NCBI GenBank assembly: GCA_934045905.1 | Contig: OW203768.1 | Span: 13,916,316-13,980,315 of the forward strand | Source of the DNA: Leuctra nigra | Taxonomy: Eukaryota > Arthropoda > Insecta > Plecoptera > Leuctridae | Direction of reading: 5' to 3' | DNA: 64,000 nt | Shown here: positions 20,821 through 32,370 of the stretch, piece by piece | Layout of the letters: each line of letters begins with the position of its first letter | How positions within the stretch are numbered: the first letter of the stretch is position 1 | Program-made: the position numbers and the translations under genes | Notes under the pieces: generated by a model | Told to the model about the DNA's origin: nothing | The model's input: only the letters and a program-made list of their open reading frames with translations | Databases searched by the model: none

Positions 20821-22559
20821 TCAAAAGTTTTTTGATTTTTAAGTTTAGAAATAAAAAAAACTCAACCATTCAGGTTTACCAGACTTAAAGTGGACTTTTG
20901 ACAACTTTGAAGCTTTTAAATCCACCTAATCCAAGAAATGAAGCCAACCGTAGATAACATTATTTCTACCTCTTTTTAGGGAAGGGTTTATCTACATAAA
21001 AAGGCTCCATTTATTGATTTTTTTTAACAAGAGTCAACTTATAAAACTTTGAAATCTGAATGGTCATCGCTCTCTATACTTCTATAGGTATAGTTACTTT
21101 GGTGACATAAAAGCTGTATGACGCATTTACACCCCATAACAGAGCTTTTACGTAGATCCATTCCCCTTCTCTCACCGTGAGCATGAACGGAATGCTGAAT
21201 GGCACTTCATATCATAAACTCTGGCTAGCACTTCATTAGGACTTGTACTGATTCAACTGAAGAAGATTGTCTCAAGGAGAACAGGTCTGTCAGCTGGGAC
21301 TCATCTCTCACGAGTTAACTAACTTGCTGACATTTTCATGCGACGCTCTGCAACCACAAGGCCGTTACAGTTGACCAATTCCATCTTCGTGCGATTGATT
21401 CACGGGTCACTGTTACGACATGTCGGGGTGACCTCTTGCGAAAATAACGCGCGGGAAATGATGGATTTTATAGCGGTGTGGATTTTGTAAATTGTAGTCG
21501 TTTTGCGTAATTATTAGAATAGGCTGGAATAAATTAGGTGCCTAATTTATGTTCTCTTTTAATTTTGAAGTATTAAAAATTACGAGATTTATGAGATGTC
21601 AAATTTTATGTTGTAAAAGTAGGTTTAGAGTAATTCCGATTGGCTGAGCTTCTTTTGGCGTACATGCAGTATAAGTTTTGTGAAAATTTTCATTTTGAAA
21701 AACTTGTATTTATTTACTTTATATTGAAGGAAATTACAACACACAGCAACACTAGTAGAATTGTTATGCCAACGCCTTGATGTGTATTTATACCTGCATT
21801 ACCGGATATTTCTTGACTAATAAGTTCTTAAATAACTTTGACTAATAAATGTATCATGTTTAAACCAAAATTTGTCGTTTTTCTCATCATTTTTTGTAAT
21901 TCAATTATTTGTTTATCTCAATTGCCCTGTTTTAATTTGAATTATTTACGTTTGGATCTTGATTTTTTATTAAGAACATTTATCTGTGAATTTCACGGTT
22001 TTATACACTAATACCTCAACCTGTAAAGCACTTTACGTATTTTTGTACAAACAAAATGTCTTATATAATTGTTAGTTGTACTTGGTTTACCTACATAATG
22101 TTCTCAGAAATCACCTTAATGCCAACGTTCATATTTTTTAAGACATTTAAAATAAATATAAACGATTAAATAAGCATGCTCTCTGTTCTCGGTGCACCCA
22201 CAAAATAAATGCTGGAGGCACTTTGAATGAATTGAGCACAAAAATATTGACTGCCATAGCCAATAAGAACTTTCACAATAATTGCACAAACTAATTTTAG
22301 TCCAAATATTAGTAAACTTTGCATGCAAAATATTTTCTATAAACTATAGGTACAAGCAATATTACCTACCCATCGACCCATTTTTTTAAAAACGTATAAT
22401 ATCTATTTTTTATCCTATTTGGATCTTATTCAAAAAATAAAACCAGATCTAAAAAAACCATCAAAAGTCTTGACCTACCTTATATCGATGAAATGAAGAA
22501 TATGTATGTAATGAAGCTATTAAGTAGGTATTACTTCTAATAAGTGATGTAATGTATAG

Positions 22560-22650
22560 TGACCAACCTTCTACTGCAGCGTTGTGAAGGGATGCTGAAG
22601 AGAAACTGGTAATCTTTGATGCGCGGTTCAAACGACATCTTTATATAAGA
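22560..22650 (-). promoter_or_regulatory. Candidate TATA promoter and untranslated first exon of the CPAP1-like gene
   Basis: On the minus strand a canonical TATATAAAG (about 22640-22648) is followed 25-30 bases later by CGCATCAAAG, an initiator-like site. Then come about 60 bases ending at a possible donor AGAAG|GTTGGT near 22566. This is how many insect cuticle-protein genes begin (a TATA box, a short first exon and a long first intron). The next acceptor downstream on this strand that belongs to a recognised gene is CPAP1 exon 2 at 17975. The linkage is inference. Confidence 0.35.
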
Positions 22651-23486
22651 TGTCCCCCACTTCTTCCCCCTCTGATCATCTTCACAGCATCTCATGTACC
22701 TCCCCCCATGGTCGACGATTATTTGGCACTTGCGTCTCTTCTAAAACCACATTGGTAATTTATTAGAAGTGCTCCCGGATATTAAATCTTTTGGTTTTGG
22801 CCAAATAAACCAAGGATGCGATTTGTCGCTACTTGGAAATCTTTGTTAGGGGGAAAAGTTCAAGGAACAATCTTTGTATCATCTCTTCTAGGTCATATAA
22901 GTTTTAATTAAAAAAAACTACATATATTATATATTTTATATTCTTTAAGCTGATATTTTATGGAACAAACTAGAATATGTCGTTGTGAACAACTAGAATA
23001 TGTCGATGGTTTTATAACAATTATTGCATTTTATGCATTTCAGTCTTAACCAATTTGGAAAGAAGTAACAACAAAATATATGTATGAAAAAATAAGCATA
23101 CATCCATTGTATTGTTTGATGTTTGTTGTTGTTTGATTGTTCATCTATTTTTATGATATTTATATTTACGTCGATTTAATACCAATAACAAAGCCCTTAT
23201 TGCATTATTATGAGTAAACAATAATCCTTGTCAGGTACCTACATTAATTTTTGCCATATTGACTTTCATCACTAATATTAATATTTATGTTTACTATTAC
23301 CATAGCTATTATTACTATTCTTTAGCTGAGAATGGCTTAAAAAACTCAATCGTTACAAAATGCAGGACTTTCAATAAATTAAGTTTCTAGCACGAGGATT
23401 GTCTGGATTGGTCTTATTTGTAGCGTATGGCGAACAATAATTAGCTATAATTATGTTAGTAAAATAGATACAAAAAAACTACTTTA
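22651..23486. other. No feature recognised
   Basis: AT-rich, including a short direct duplication of ACTAGAATATGTCG near 22969 and 22991. Otherwise nothing supported. Confidence 0.5.
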
Positions 23487-23558
23487 GGCCCTTTTTCAAT
23501 GCTCTGTTACATTATTAAATAATCCGATTATGACTATATTGCCGCGGTGACAACCAAC
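23487..23558. mobile_element. Half of a Harbinger-like MITE
   Basis: GGCCCTTTTTCAATGCTCTG and the following 50 bases up to GTGACAACC align with the left half of the element at 53700-53835 (GGTCCAGTTTTTCAATACTC, then ATGGCAACAACC). The right half and TIR are missing. Confidence 0.6.
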
Positions 23559-24612
23559 AAGTTTATAGAACCTTCATATTATTTAATTAATATTACACTC
23601 AAATCTATTCTAAAATGCTTTATAGGTATCTATATTTTTGCCGGTGTACAGAAGTGTCTGAAGCATCCTTCTAAGATGATATAATGTATTCATCCACATG
23701 AGCACTTAAAGATGGTCAGAGAAAGAAGAAAGGCGTGGGCGACGGTCAAAGTTCAGAAGCCCACCTCCAAATCTTCTTCTTCTGTAGATAGGAATCCGCT
23801 CTTCCGTTCTCTGTCCTCGTCTGTACAACACAACTCATCATCTTAGACATTTACAAGATCGCTCTTCTTTAATGTCATCTTCATAGAAGGTGAGTCAGCC
23901 ACTTGGGCATGTTAATAGATGCATTATAATGAAGACTGCAACTATGTGTACCACAAGGGAAGGGGACTTGAATATACATAAAAATGATTCACTTCTTGTC
24001 GCAGATAAAATGCCAATAAAGACCAAATATATTATTATAGGACTCTTCATTTAATTCATGTAATATAATTTGTGGAGAGTGTATACATTAAAAACAGAAC
24101 AACTAAACGTCCCTGCATACAAGGATGAATAAAAAAATATAGGAATTCCTGTTAAATTGAAGAAGAAGAAAAGTTACATCAAATGCCATTGTTTTATTGC
24201 GTTTAATCGTTCCAAAAAAATTGTACAGTAACAGGTTTATTGCTGATTAATTTGCAAAAATTTACAATTTCTCACCATAGAAAAGCACTAATGAAAATTT
24301 AAAAAATGCTTGAAACCTATGATAAACTTGCGTGAACAAACTCTAAAGATATAAAATTATGATTTTGCCACTCCTATTGTCGTATTCCTCTAAGTCCTGA
24401 CAACAATGCACATGATTAAGGACACTGAACAATGAACGCACTGTTACGTCAGGATTAAGGACAGTGAAGCGATCGCCATGATGTAGTCATTACCTGATAG
24501 ACACACGATCAAGGTGCTAATTACAATGTGCATGGCTGACTGGAAAGTAGCATTCATAACTAGGCACAAGTGTTACAATGTAAAATAGTAGGAAATAGTT
24601 TGTAACATTCAT
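23559..24612. other. No gene recognised
   Basis: AT-rich. A short stretch at 23700-23850 is richer in coding-like trinucleotides but has no frame I can identify. No repeat is seen. Confidence 0.5.
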
Positions 24613-24867
24613 GGGGGGGGGGGGGGGGGGGGGTTTGGAAACCATTTATTAGTAGAATTCCCTGTTTTAAATTTTCTTAGAATATTACACCACATTAAAC
24701 TGATAGTAACATTATAAATGTATATTATTTTATTTTACATGTATTCTAATAAAAATGTCCCATTATGGGGGATCATTGTTTCTTGTCAGAATCCCTTGAC
24801 AGAACTTCCGTTTCATAAATAAAATACATATTTTTAGATCCCCCCCCCCCCCCCCCCCCCCCCCCCC
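24613..24867. repeat. Segment bounded by G21 and C28 tracts
   Basis: G21 at 24613-24633 and C28 at 24840-24867 face each other across about 206 bp of AT-rich sequence. This resembles the inside of the G/C-tract hAT-like elements, but those elements' termini (GGCGCGTAG) are absent. Confidence 0.6.
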
Positions 24868-25429
24868 AGCAAAGATCCAGTGGTGACCACATCAAAACGT
24901 TAAAATGTTTCACAATAAGAAATCATAACAAAGTAATTACAAATCTGCTCTTTTGTTATGTCAACATTACCCTACGTTTAGGAAAGATAATTGTTGATTT
25001 ACAAAATTAAACACTGTTTTTCACAATATTGATTACATGTTATACGAGGTGATAATTGTATACATCACGTCAAACCACAATCACAATGTCCGCCTACTGG
25101 AGTCGAACTAAGTCGTGGTGAACTCGCCTGTAAAAGAAAGCCACAAATTGAGGCCTTAAGTCATACTCATATAAGTTACCAAACTTAAGACCAAGAGCTA
25201 ATAATCAATTAGCGAATAATAAACAATGGGCTATCAAACGCTGCCAATTTATATTTTAATTACCAATTAGTCATTCACAGTTTAATTTATAGTTGGTAGG
25301 ACCGGCTATGCCTTACGTATAGGTTGCTTCTAGGAAATGGTTTTAATTAAGAGACTTTGGTGTGCATATAAAATAGTTGTTTATTTGGGGAGCGAGAATT
25401 TATTCTTTAGAGGTGGAGAACTTCACAAG

Positions 25430-25555
25430 TATTCTGCAAAGGTGACGGATGAATGATTATGATGGTGATTGGAAGATGATGGTGAAGAATGGATAAGGAT
25501 GGAAGCTGGGGAGGAGGCGGTAGTGGCATATTAGTAGGGAAACTTCCTACCTACC
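25430..25555. repeat. Dispersed repeat, copy 1
   Basis: GGTGACGGATGAATGATTAT through GGAGGCGGTAGTGGC and TTAGTAGGG matches 32262-32370 over about 110 bp at roughly 80 percent identity. Copy 2 is preceded by GGGCTTAACGTCGCACTG, a motif frequent in arthropod dispersed repeats. Confidence 0.7.
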
Positions 25556-25879
25556 ATAAGCTTCTCGACTGACTAAGGGAAACCACGAAAGATACTCAGT
25601 AAGGTAGGATTGTAGTTGGTCCTTGGCTGACCAAAAGGAGACCGTTTTCTATAAATTTAGAAGTTCAAATATTACAAAATTTCCAAAGATCACAAAAATC
25701 ACAAAAATTACAAAAATTATTTTAAATATTATTTTCTGTCAAATCATTTGATCAAATCTTTGCTTCAAAGAAATTTGACTGTGTATAAACAACCGACATT
25801 GATAAAAAGAAAAGAAAAAAATAACGTGTAAATGGGGATTTACACTGATAATAGTACTTTAATAGTACAACAGAACTTT

Positions 25880-26200
25880 AAAATAAATATATGTATATTT
25901 TATTTATTCACACCAGAGAGATGGTATGCACATATGTGCAAATTTTCGGATTGATCAGAGCCACATTCCGACCTCCAACCATGTCAAAAGCGTCAAAAAG
26001 CAACACTCTCTTTGCTAAACATCTAATTCTCTTCCTCCTTGTATCACCCCATCTCGTTATATTTCGTGGTCCATCACGACAATACATCCAGCGAGAGTAA
26101 TTGGCTCTCCGACATCGGGCGGGATTCGAACCCACGCCCGATGACTAACAGGTCAGGTCACAAACCCGGGTCATCAGAGAAGAAGAGCCCATCTTGACAG
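25880..26200 (-). mobile_element. tRNA-derived SINE
   Basis: On the minus strand the head contains GTGGGTTCGAATCCCGCCCG, a perfect pol III B box (GGTTCGAATCC) with flanking complementarity. It is followed by about 200 bp of body and a tail GAATAAATAAAATA near 25895. An A box is not convincing, and the head is too diverged to name a parent tRNA. Confidence 0.7.
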
Positions 26201-26826
26201 TGAAAGTGGCTAGGTTCCTATACATTCCTCAGTCCTCCATCCGTCGATAACATTCTTACATCATCAGCATCAAATTCCTTGAATACATTCTGAAGAGTTT
26301 TTTTGTCAATTTTTTGTTGTTAGAAATTAATGACAGTGTCATCTTCATGACATTACAGGTATTGGGGCAACACTTTTTATGCAATACTATACGTACAGTC
26401 TAGACCAATTAGTACATTACAAGTATTTAAACACTAAAATGTTGTTTTAATTTCTTTTAAGTCTACTGTAAAATGAGCACATCAGGTTTTTAGTGACTTG
26501 GCGTAGTTTGCTAGTTTGTGAGGCAATTATTGTACAGGTTATTGACAAACTGATGTGGATTTAATACATATGTAATGATATTGTAACAATGTTTACTGGC
26601 AAACATTTCATGAGTTTGTTTAAATGATGATATGAAAATGTCATTTCCTATTTATTATTACGTTGCCAAGGAGACGATATTGCTTGTTTGAGGAGATGGG
26701 AGTGGGGGATGGGACTTGTCCTTCCCACCTACGCTGGTAAATGTACTCAACACATTTTAAATTTTACTTGCTCAATAATTATAATATTTATTTCCAAATC
26801 CAACCTGGTCAAAATGAGCAACTTTA

Positions 26827-26830
<4 letters not shown>

Positions 26831-26864
<34 letters not shown>

Positions 26865-26965
26865 AAAGAATTTTATTTAATAGAACACATGAAATACACA
26901 ATGTATATACAATGTTGTAGAATGCGACAGTTCAGTTCGGTCAATCACATTGCTAAATTACATTG
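26831..26965 (-). mobile_element. Poly(A)-tailed retroposed fragment
   Basis: T29 at 26831-26859 read on the minus strand is a poly(A) tail, preceded 15-25 bases earlier by AAATAAAATTC with a near-canonical AATAAA. The body extends right for roughly 100 bp with no recognised homology, consistent with a 5'-truncated LINE-mobilised insertion. Confidence 0.6.
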
Positions 26966-27031
26966 TTAAAATAACGTTAAAATATTCCTTTATGGAATAT
27001 TACTTATTGGATTGAATTCTAAAGTACACTT

Positions 27032-27112
27032 AGCCAAACTAAAAACGGTACTCGAAAGAAATGCATTGGCTAAAATGATGTGATGGCATCATCCGATGAA
27101 GTCTATGCTAAC
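27032..27112. mobile_element. Fragment of the TA-flanked mariner-type MITE family
   Basis: GAAATGCATTGGCTAAAAT and GATGGCATCATCCGATGAAG followed by TCTATGCTAAC are the inverse of 35435-35510 in the copy at 35308-35530. Only one arm survives. Confidence 0.7.
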
Positions 27113-28739
27113 AAACAGTGTTTTGTAGAAATCAAATTTATAGATTATTACTCTTTGAATATATTATAATGTACCTATGCTTATTGTTATTAATAATCAA
27201 TTTTATTACGCTTTAAAAAAAGTAGAAAAAATGTACTGGAAAAGTTTTACGAGGTAATAATAATATTTTCCATCAAGTATGCATTTCATCACATTATGGA
27301 ATTTTTTTCAACAATTTTCAACAATCATAAGAGCGTTTTCCTTGCAGATATTTAATAGAAAGGTCCAAACGATAAAAGAGTGGGGCGATTTATGTGCCAC
27401 AGTTTGCAAACTGACCACGCCAATATGTTATTGTGTTCTTCATTTGGAATGGCTTATAACTGGATTTTGTTTTATTTATAACACTGAATTGCGTCATCTG
27501 ATGATACGTCAACACCTACACGACAGAAAGTGAAACTGTACTCTTGAGGAATATTTATTACAACTTGATCGAGCTCATATAGGGAAAATCCTGGTGAATT
27601 TATGGTTACAATTTGTTTTCTTCTTTTATTTGATGGGAAACCCACTCAATTTGGCATGAAATCACACTGTAAAGTATTATTGTATCATCATACCCAATAC
27701 AAAAAACAATTCGATAATATTTATTTGTCAGATTTTTAAAATATCGAAGGAGAAATTAATTTGCAATGAGAACTGAATATTATTCGATTTTAACACAAGG
27801 CAATGAATAATTAATTGAATATAAATACAGGGAATGCATTGACAGTAACTATTTTGTTTCCAATAATGCTTTGTGTAATAACGGTGAACTTAAATAAAGT
27901 GCGTAATAAATGGCTAACATTAACCTCACGTCAATTCTAATAAGTACTTTAGAAACTTGTGCCAAACGACCTACTCATAGTCATACGATAGGTACTTAAA
28001 TATGTCAAACTATAAATTTCATGTTCAATAAAACATATTTATTACACATTTATCACGTTTTAAGTTCTCAATAACAATTGTCTAGTAAACGTCATTCAGA
28101 CAATACTTTTGAATTTGACAGAATGTTTGTTGACATTGATATGCGCATGCGCGATCTTTGTCACGGCATACTAAAATCATAAAATGTCGTCCCGCTGCAC
28201 TGTCAGTACCTGATGGCATGCAGAAGGCAGTGATATTTGAGATACCCGAGCGTCAATGCACGGATGGGACGATCGGTATACCAGTGAACACCCATTCGAA
28301 CGGGTTTATGAAGAATATAACCCGGACGATCGGAAATATTTATACTATATTTTCTAAAAACATCAAATTTCGAGCGGTAATTTTAAAATGTGGAACGTTT
28401 TGAGTATGAGTGAAAAACTATGCATTTTCGAATGGAATATTTTCGTTTTTGATCGTATAAACGCAATTAATCAATATGTTCACTAACTCAAGCATAAAAC
28501 TTATGTTTATGGAGTAGGTACTTTGGTTTTATGTTGAAATTTGTTATGTTTTGCCTCCCGGTTTAAATCATTTCTTTTTATTATCGACTTTCCCTCTCTT
28601 GTCGATCGATAAGGTCGATCCTCTGCCGGAAATAATCGATTCGTGAAGTGAGATCTCGATTACCTGATTATATTGTTTGATTTGCGAGAAAAGCAATGAT
28701 TTGCAAGTCATTCAATAACATGCAATCCAATCAGACCTC
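27113..28739. other. No gene recognised
   Basis: AT-rich sequence. The 81-codon frame at 28158-28403 has no recognisable domain, and its GATCGG-rich centre looks like non-coding repeat. No second copies in the window. Confidence 0.45.
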
Positions 28740-28860
28740 ATTGCTGTGGAGCAAGTCAGATCAACCGGGATCGAACCCGAGCCGTCTTATTATCAGAACC
28801 TGTTCCACAGATGCGGAATACAATCCATCCCCATAAAAAGCAATCAGTGTAAAAATACAA
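28740..28860 (-). mobile_element. Probable tRNA-derived SINE head
   Basis: On the minus strand GGCTCGGGTTCGATCCCGG contains a perfect B box within a short complementary stem. The sequence upstream does not fold as a full tRNA, so a SINE or decayed tRNA-like element is more likely than a gene. Confidence 0.5.
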
Positions 28861-29437
28861 GCCAAGTCTCTGTAACTGAAACAAATCTAAGAATCAGCAC
28901 TGAAAAGTAGTGATATCAAAATTAGGCCAAACCAACGCAAAAAATTAAACAAAAAATTGCATGTATAAAATGAACAAAATGTAAACGTTAGTATTCGTGA
29001 TGAAATAATGATACAGAGTTGGCCAGAAATTAAATATTGATATACCAATAATATACAATGCACTAAAAAAACGATGAGCCAAGTATTATTGTTTGTTTTT
29101 AATTAATTTGCTGAAAATGTTCCCAATTTTTATATATCACTACTTTTCAGGCTGAATTTTCAGTACCTACTTCACAGTGTAATTTCATATTTTTTACTGC
29201 GTTTTGGTAGTAAACGGCATAAAGTATTGTTGTCTTACTGGGATTGGATTTGGAATACTATCATAATTATGGAAGGATGGGCTTGTTCAAAATTAAAATA
29301 TTTAACAGCAATGTGAGATATTCCATTTTACATCCACTATACCAACTTAATCGATTAGAATCTAGATCTCTAATGTAAAAGTGTTTGATAGGTCTTATAG
29401 TTGTGTGTTGTGTGAGAGTGTGCACGCCGTACGACTT
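28861..29437. other. No feature recognised
   Basis: AT-rich; nothing supported apart from the short family motif that begins at 29438. Confidence 0.45.
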
Positions 29438-29466
29438 GGCTGGCGTGGAGCGACCGCTCCTCTAAA
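29438..29466. repeat. GGAGCGACCGCTCC element, copy 1
   Basis: GGCTGGCGTGGAGCGACCGC followed by TCC matches 62611-62640 almost exactly. The core is nearly palindromic. Probably the end of a dispersed repeat. Confidence 0.6.
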
Positions 29467-29696
29467 TATTAATGTTGGCAAAATTCCATTGTGAAGTTCA
29501 GTAAATATGAATATGTGAGCTTTTATTATTTCTAAAATTGCATTTTGCAACTTATTACTGTTAAAATAAATAATTATACGAAAATAAATGGACAATTTTA
29601 TGTTGATTACATTCTCCTTATATAGTGTACATAATTACAGTATGAACATACACACAAGCAAAAGCAACCAAGCTGACACCTATTGATGTATAAAAA

Positions 29697-30475
29697 AACT
29701 ATTTTTTTTATTTATTTTTGATTGGTTTTTACAGAATACATTTTTACACTAAAAAATAAACTGAAGCCCCACAAAGCCACGTAATGGCTTGACTGCGGGG
29801 CAGAATTAATATATTATTAAAAAACACAAAAACACATCACGAACTCTTCAAATAATAACAGTATACCTATAGGTACACAGTAAACAATACATAATACACA
29901 CATAAGGCATTCATACAACAGACTTAATACAGATCACATAAAAACTATATCATACTCTCTTCAAGAAGCCATTTTTTTAGTGGCTTCTTGATATCGGAAA
30001 CTTTATCAAAACCATAGAAAACATTTGGCAAAATATTAAAGAAGTGAGGGACTAAGAATTTTCTTTGCTGTCGACCATAAGAATTTATCACAGCATTCGA
30101 CGTTACAAATTTATCTCTGTTTCTTGTCTCATAGGAATGCTGCGTTAAATCCTTATACTCATCTTCAAAATAGTTACTCAAAATGAACATATAAAAATGT
30201 AGTTGTTGCGTTGTAGCCAGCCGCAGTTTGATTTTTTCCCATTTATAATATTCCAAAATGATTTTTGTAATGCAGTTATTTTCTGTAAATAAGAGTCAGT
30301 TGTGTATCCCCATGCCAATATTCCATAGTTGATCAACGATTCAATTAAAGCCGAATACACAATTTTCAAAATTCGTATGCTAACGTATGCTAAAGGCAAA
30401 AAGCAAAATTTCAATAGTACGAAAGGGGTTGCTTCATCGAAATTGAAAACATTAGAAAGATATTGCAAAATCCAA
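29697..30475 (-). mobile_element. Non-LTR retrotransposon (LINE), 5'-truncated, reverse transcriptase C-terminus and 3' end
   Basis: The minus strand from about 30468 encodes KIVYSALIESLINYGILAWG and LQKITALQKSFWNIINGK, the thumb and post-RT region of Jockey/CR1-type LINEs. A frame change near 30215 leads to a second frame with SYETRNRDKF, GRQQRKFLVPHFFNILP and LKKWLLEE, the usual C-terminus. The 3' UTR contains CCCCGCAGTCAAGCCA and TGGCTTTGTGGGG, which pair as a hairpin. The tail at 29697-29716 is A/AAT-rich. Broken by a frameshift and 5' truncation, so inactive. The same 3' end is seen at 54660-54930. Confidence 0.8.
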
Positions 30476-31884
30476 TTTTTTTATGTGTGCGGAGGAGCAT
30501 GACTGTCTTTTACAAGTTTTCGTTTTTGCACAGTTGTAAAGACATAAAGCTGTCGATTCAAACCCTGATTGTCATTGTTCAAACATTACGTAGAAAATTT
30601 CAAAACAATATTTTATTGTTTTGTAGAAAAAAGGTTAGAAACAAGTTTTAACGAATCATGTTGTGGTCAAACCTTGGGCTAGTTAGATACTGATTGTAAT
30701 AAATGTTCTTTTTTGGAAACATATATTGAAAGAAAACAGGTTTATTTAAGTACCATTCATATACAATGTATTCAAATTATTTGCTTGCAAAATATTGACA
30801 GATAATGCGAGTGTTAAAGAGCTAAACAATCAGTATGTTTTGAAAAAGAAATAAATTTAACGAACAAAAACGAACAAAAAAATCACATGATAATTTAAAA
30901 AAATCCAAACAAAAAAAATTAAAATTGGAAAAAATACAAAAAAATAAATGCATACAGACTCAAAAAAAATACATAAAAACATACAAAAAGCAATAATTCA
31001 TTTTTTTTAAATAAAAAAATTACATGAAAATTCTGAAATCATAAACCAATAAACTAGGTACTATAATACCTCTTTAAAAAAAAAATATCAATCACAAAAA
31101 TATTACATTCAAAGAAAGACATGAGTTGTAGGCTTGTAGCACAAGTTGTCCACACGGCATATCTTCTTCTCCAAGTCTGAATCGATGTGACCTGCTGAAT
31201 GTGCTGAAAGTTATAAATATGTAGATCTTGTCTCTGGATTTCGGGTCATTTAGTGACAGTTTGTCAACGCTGCTGGAGTCCAGAAGAGCTAAATGCCAAG
31301 GCAAAGATTTCTACCTACACGCAATCTTCAGTTACTCAACGATAATAATATTATTGTATCATCTTCATTTAAGACTTGTGGGCACTATGAACTAAACTAG
31401 CAGGATCTTCTTGTTTTTAAAACTGTAGAATAGTATATTACACATTTTACAACTTCTATCAGCATTTGTTTGTACATATTTTGCAGATTAGTATTGTGTT
31501 TACATATAATTTTTGTAGTTATCATAAAATTTATAATTTGTGTATGATATTATTTGTAAAATTAGATAACTTATTATTTGTATTAAGCACCTGATAAATT
31601 GTTCAAAACGTCCAAATATTGGGTAGATACGCCTATTTTGAAAAAGCTCATACCAACGACAATATTTGGTATTTGTCATAATTTAGATCTACGTGGATTT
31701 AAAATAATTTATCTCTAATGTTGCAAGTGTTGGTGTAATTACATTTTTATAAAATTATTGGAATTTTTTGTGTTTAATTATAAAGCTTGTAAAAAAAACC
31801 TAAAATCATATAATCTCTATGTACAGGTAAACCATGAAAATGTTTAATTTGGTCGGTTAGAATTTACACGATTTGAGGTACTAA
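30476..31884. other. No gene recognised; strongly A-rich 30840-31080
   Basis: Homopolymer-rich AT sequence. The 70-codon minus frame at 31092-31304 lacks any known motif. Confidence 0.45.
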
Positions 31885-32021
31885 GGTCCGATATTACCAA
31901 AGTTAAAATGTGCTGGATTAACTAACTTTTGGATTAAATTCAACTGTTTCTATCGTTTTGAGATTTCTGATTGGCTGTGATTAGTTCATCTGGCTCAGAT
32001 TAACTTTGGTAATACAGGCCC
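31885..32021. mobile_element. PIF/Harbinger-like MITE, 137 bp, TAA target
   Basis: GGTCCGATATTACCAAAGTT and its right-end inverse (reading GGGCCTGTATTACCAAAGTT) are TIRs flanked by TAA at 31882-31884 and 32022-32024. The GG-initial termini and the 3-bp TWA duplication are diagnostic of the PIF/Harbinger superfamily. No ORF. Confidence 0.8.
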
Positions 32022-32261
32022 TAAACTATTTAAATTTTGGAACCAATCACCGGGAGGAGAAAACAATATTTTCTTTTTGGTATGATCATAGAAACAATCA
32101 ACTAAAACGACCAAAGAAACACACAGAAATCTAAAGTCAAAACAAGATAAAATTCTACCGATCAATATGGAATATGCATAAGTTTTTTAATGCGGTTACA
32201 ATATTTTTTCATTTTTTTTGTCTGGGCTTAACGTCGCACTGTTTTGCAGCGAGGCTAATGG

Positions 32262-32370
32262 CGACGGATGAATGATTATAAGGATGATTGGGAGATAATG
32301 GTGAAGAGTAGGTAAGGATGGAAGGTGGGAAGGAGGCGGTCATGGCCAATTAGTAGGGTACCTTCTATTT
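32262..32370. repeat. Dispersed repeat, copy 2
   Basis: Matches 25438-25555 (GCGACGGATGAATGATTATA, then GGAGGCGGTCATGGCC). Preceded by GGGCTTAACGTCGCACTG. Confidence 0.7.

Noticed and set aside
26100..26160. tRNA gene on the minus strand
   Set aside because: A perfect B box but no A box at the right distance and no cloverleaf; a SINE head is the better explanation.
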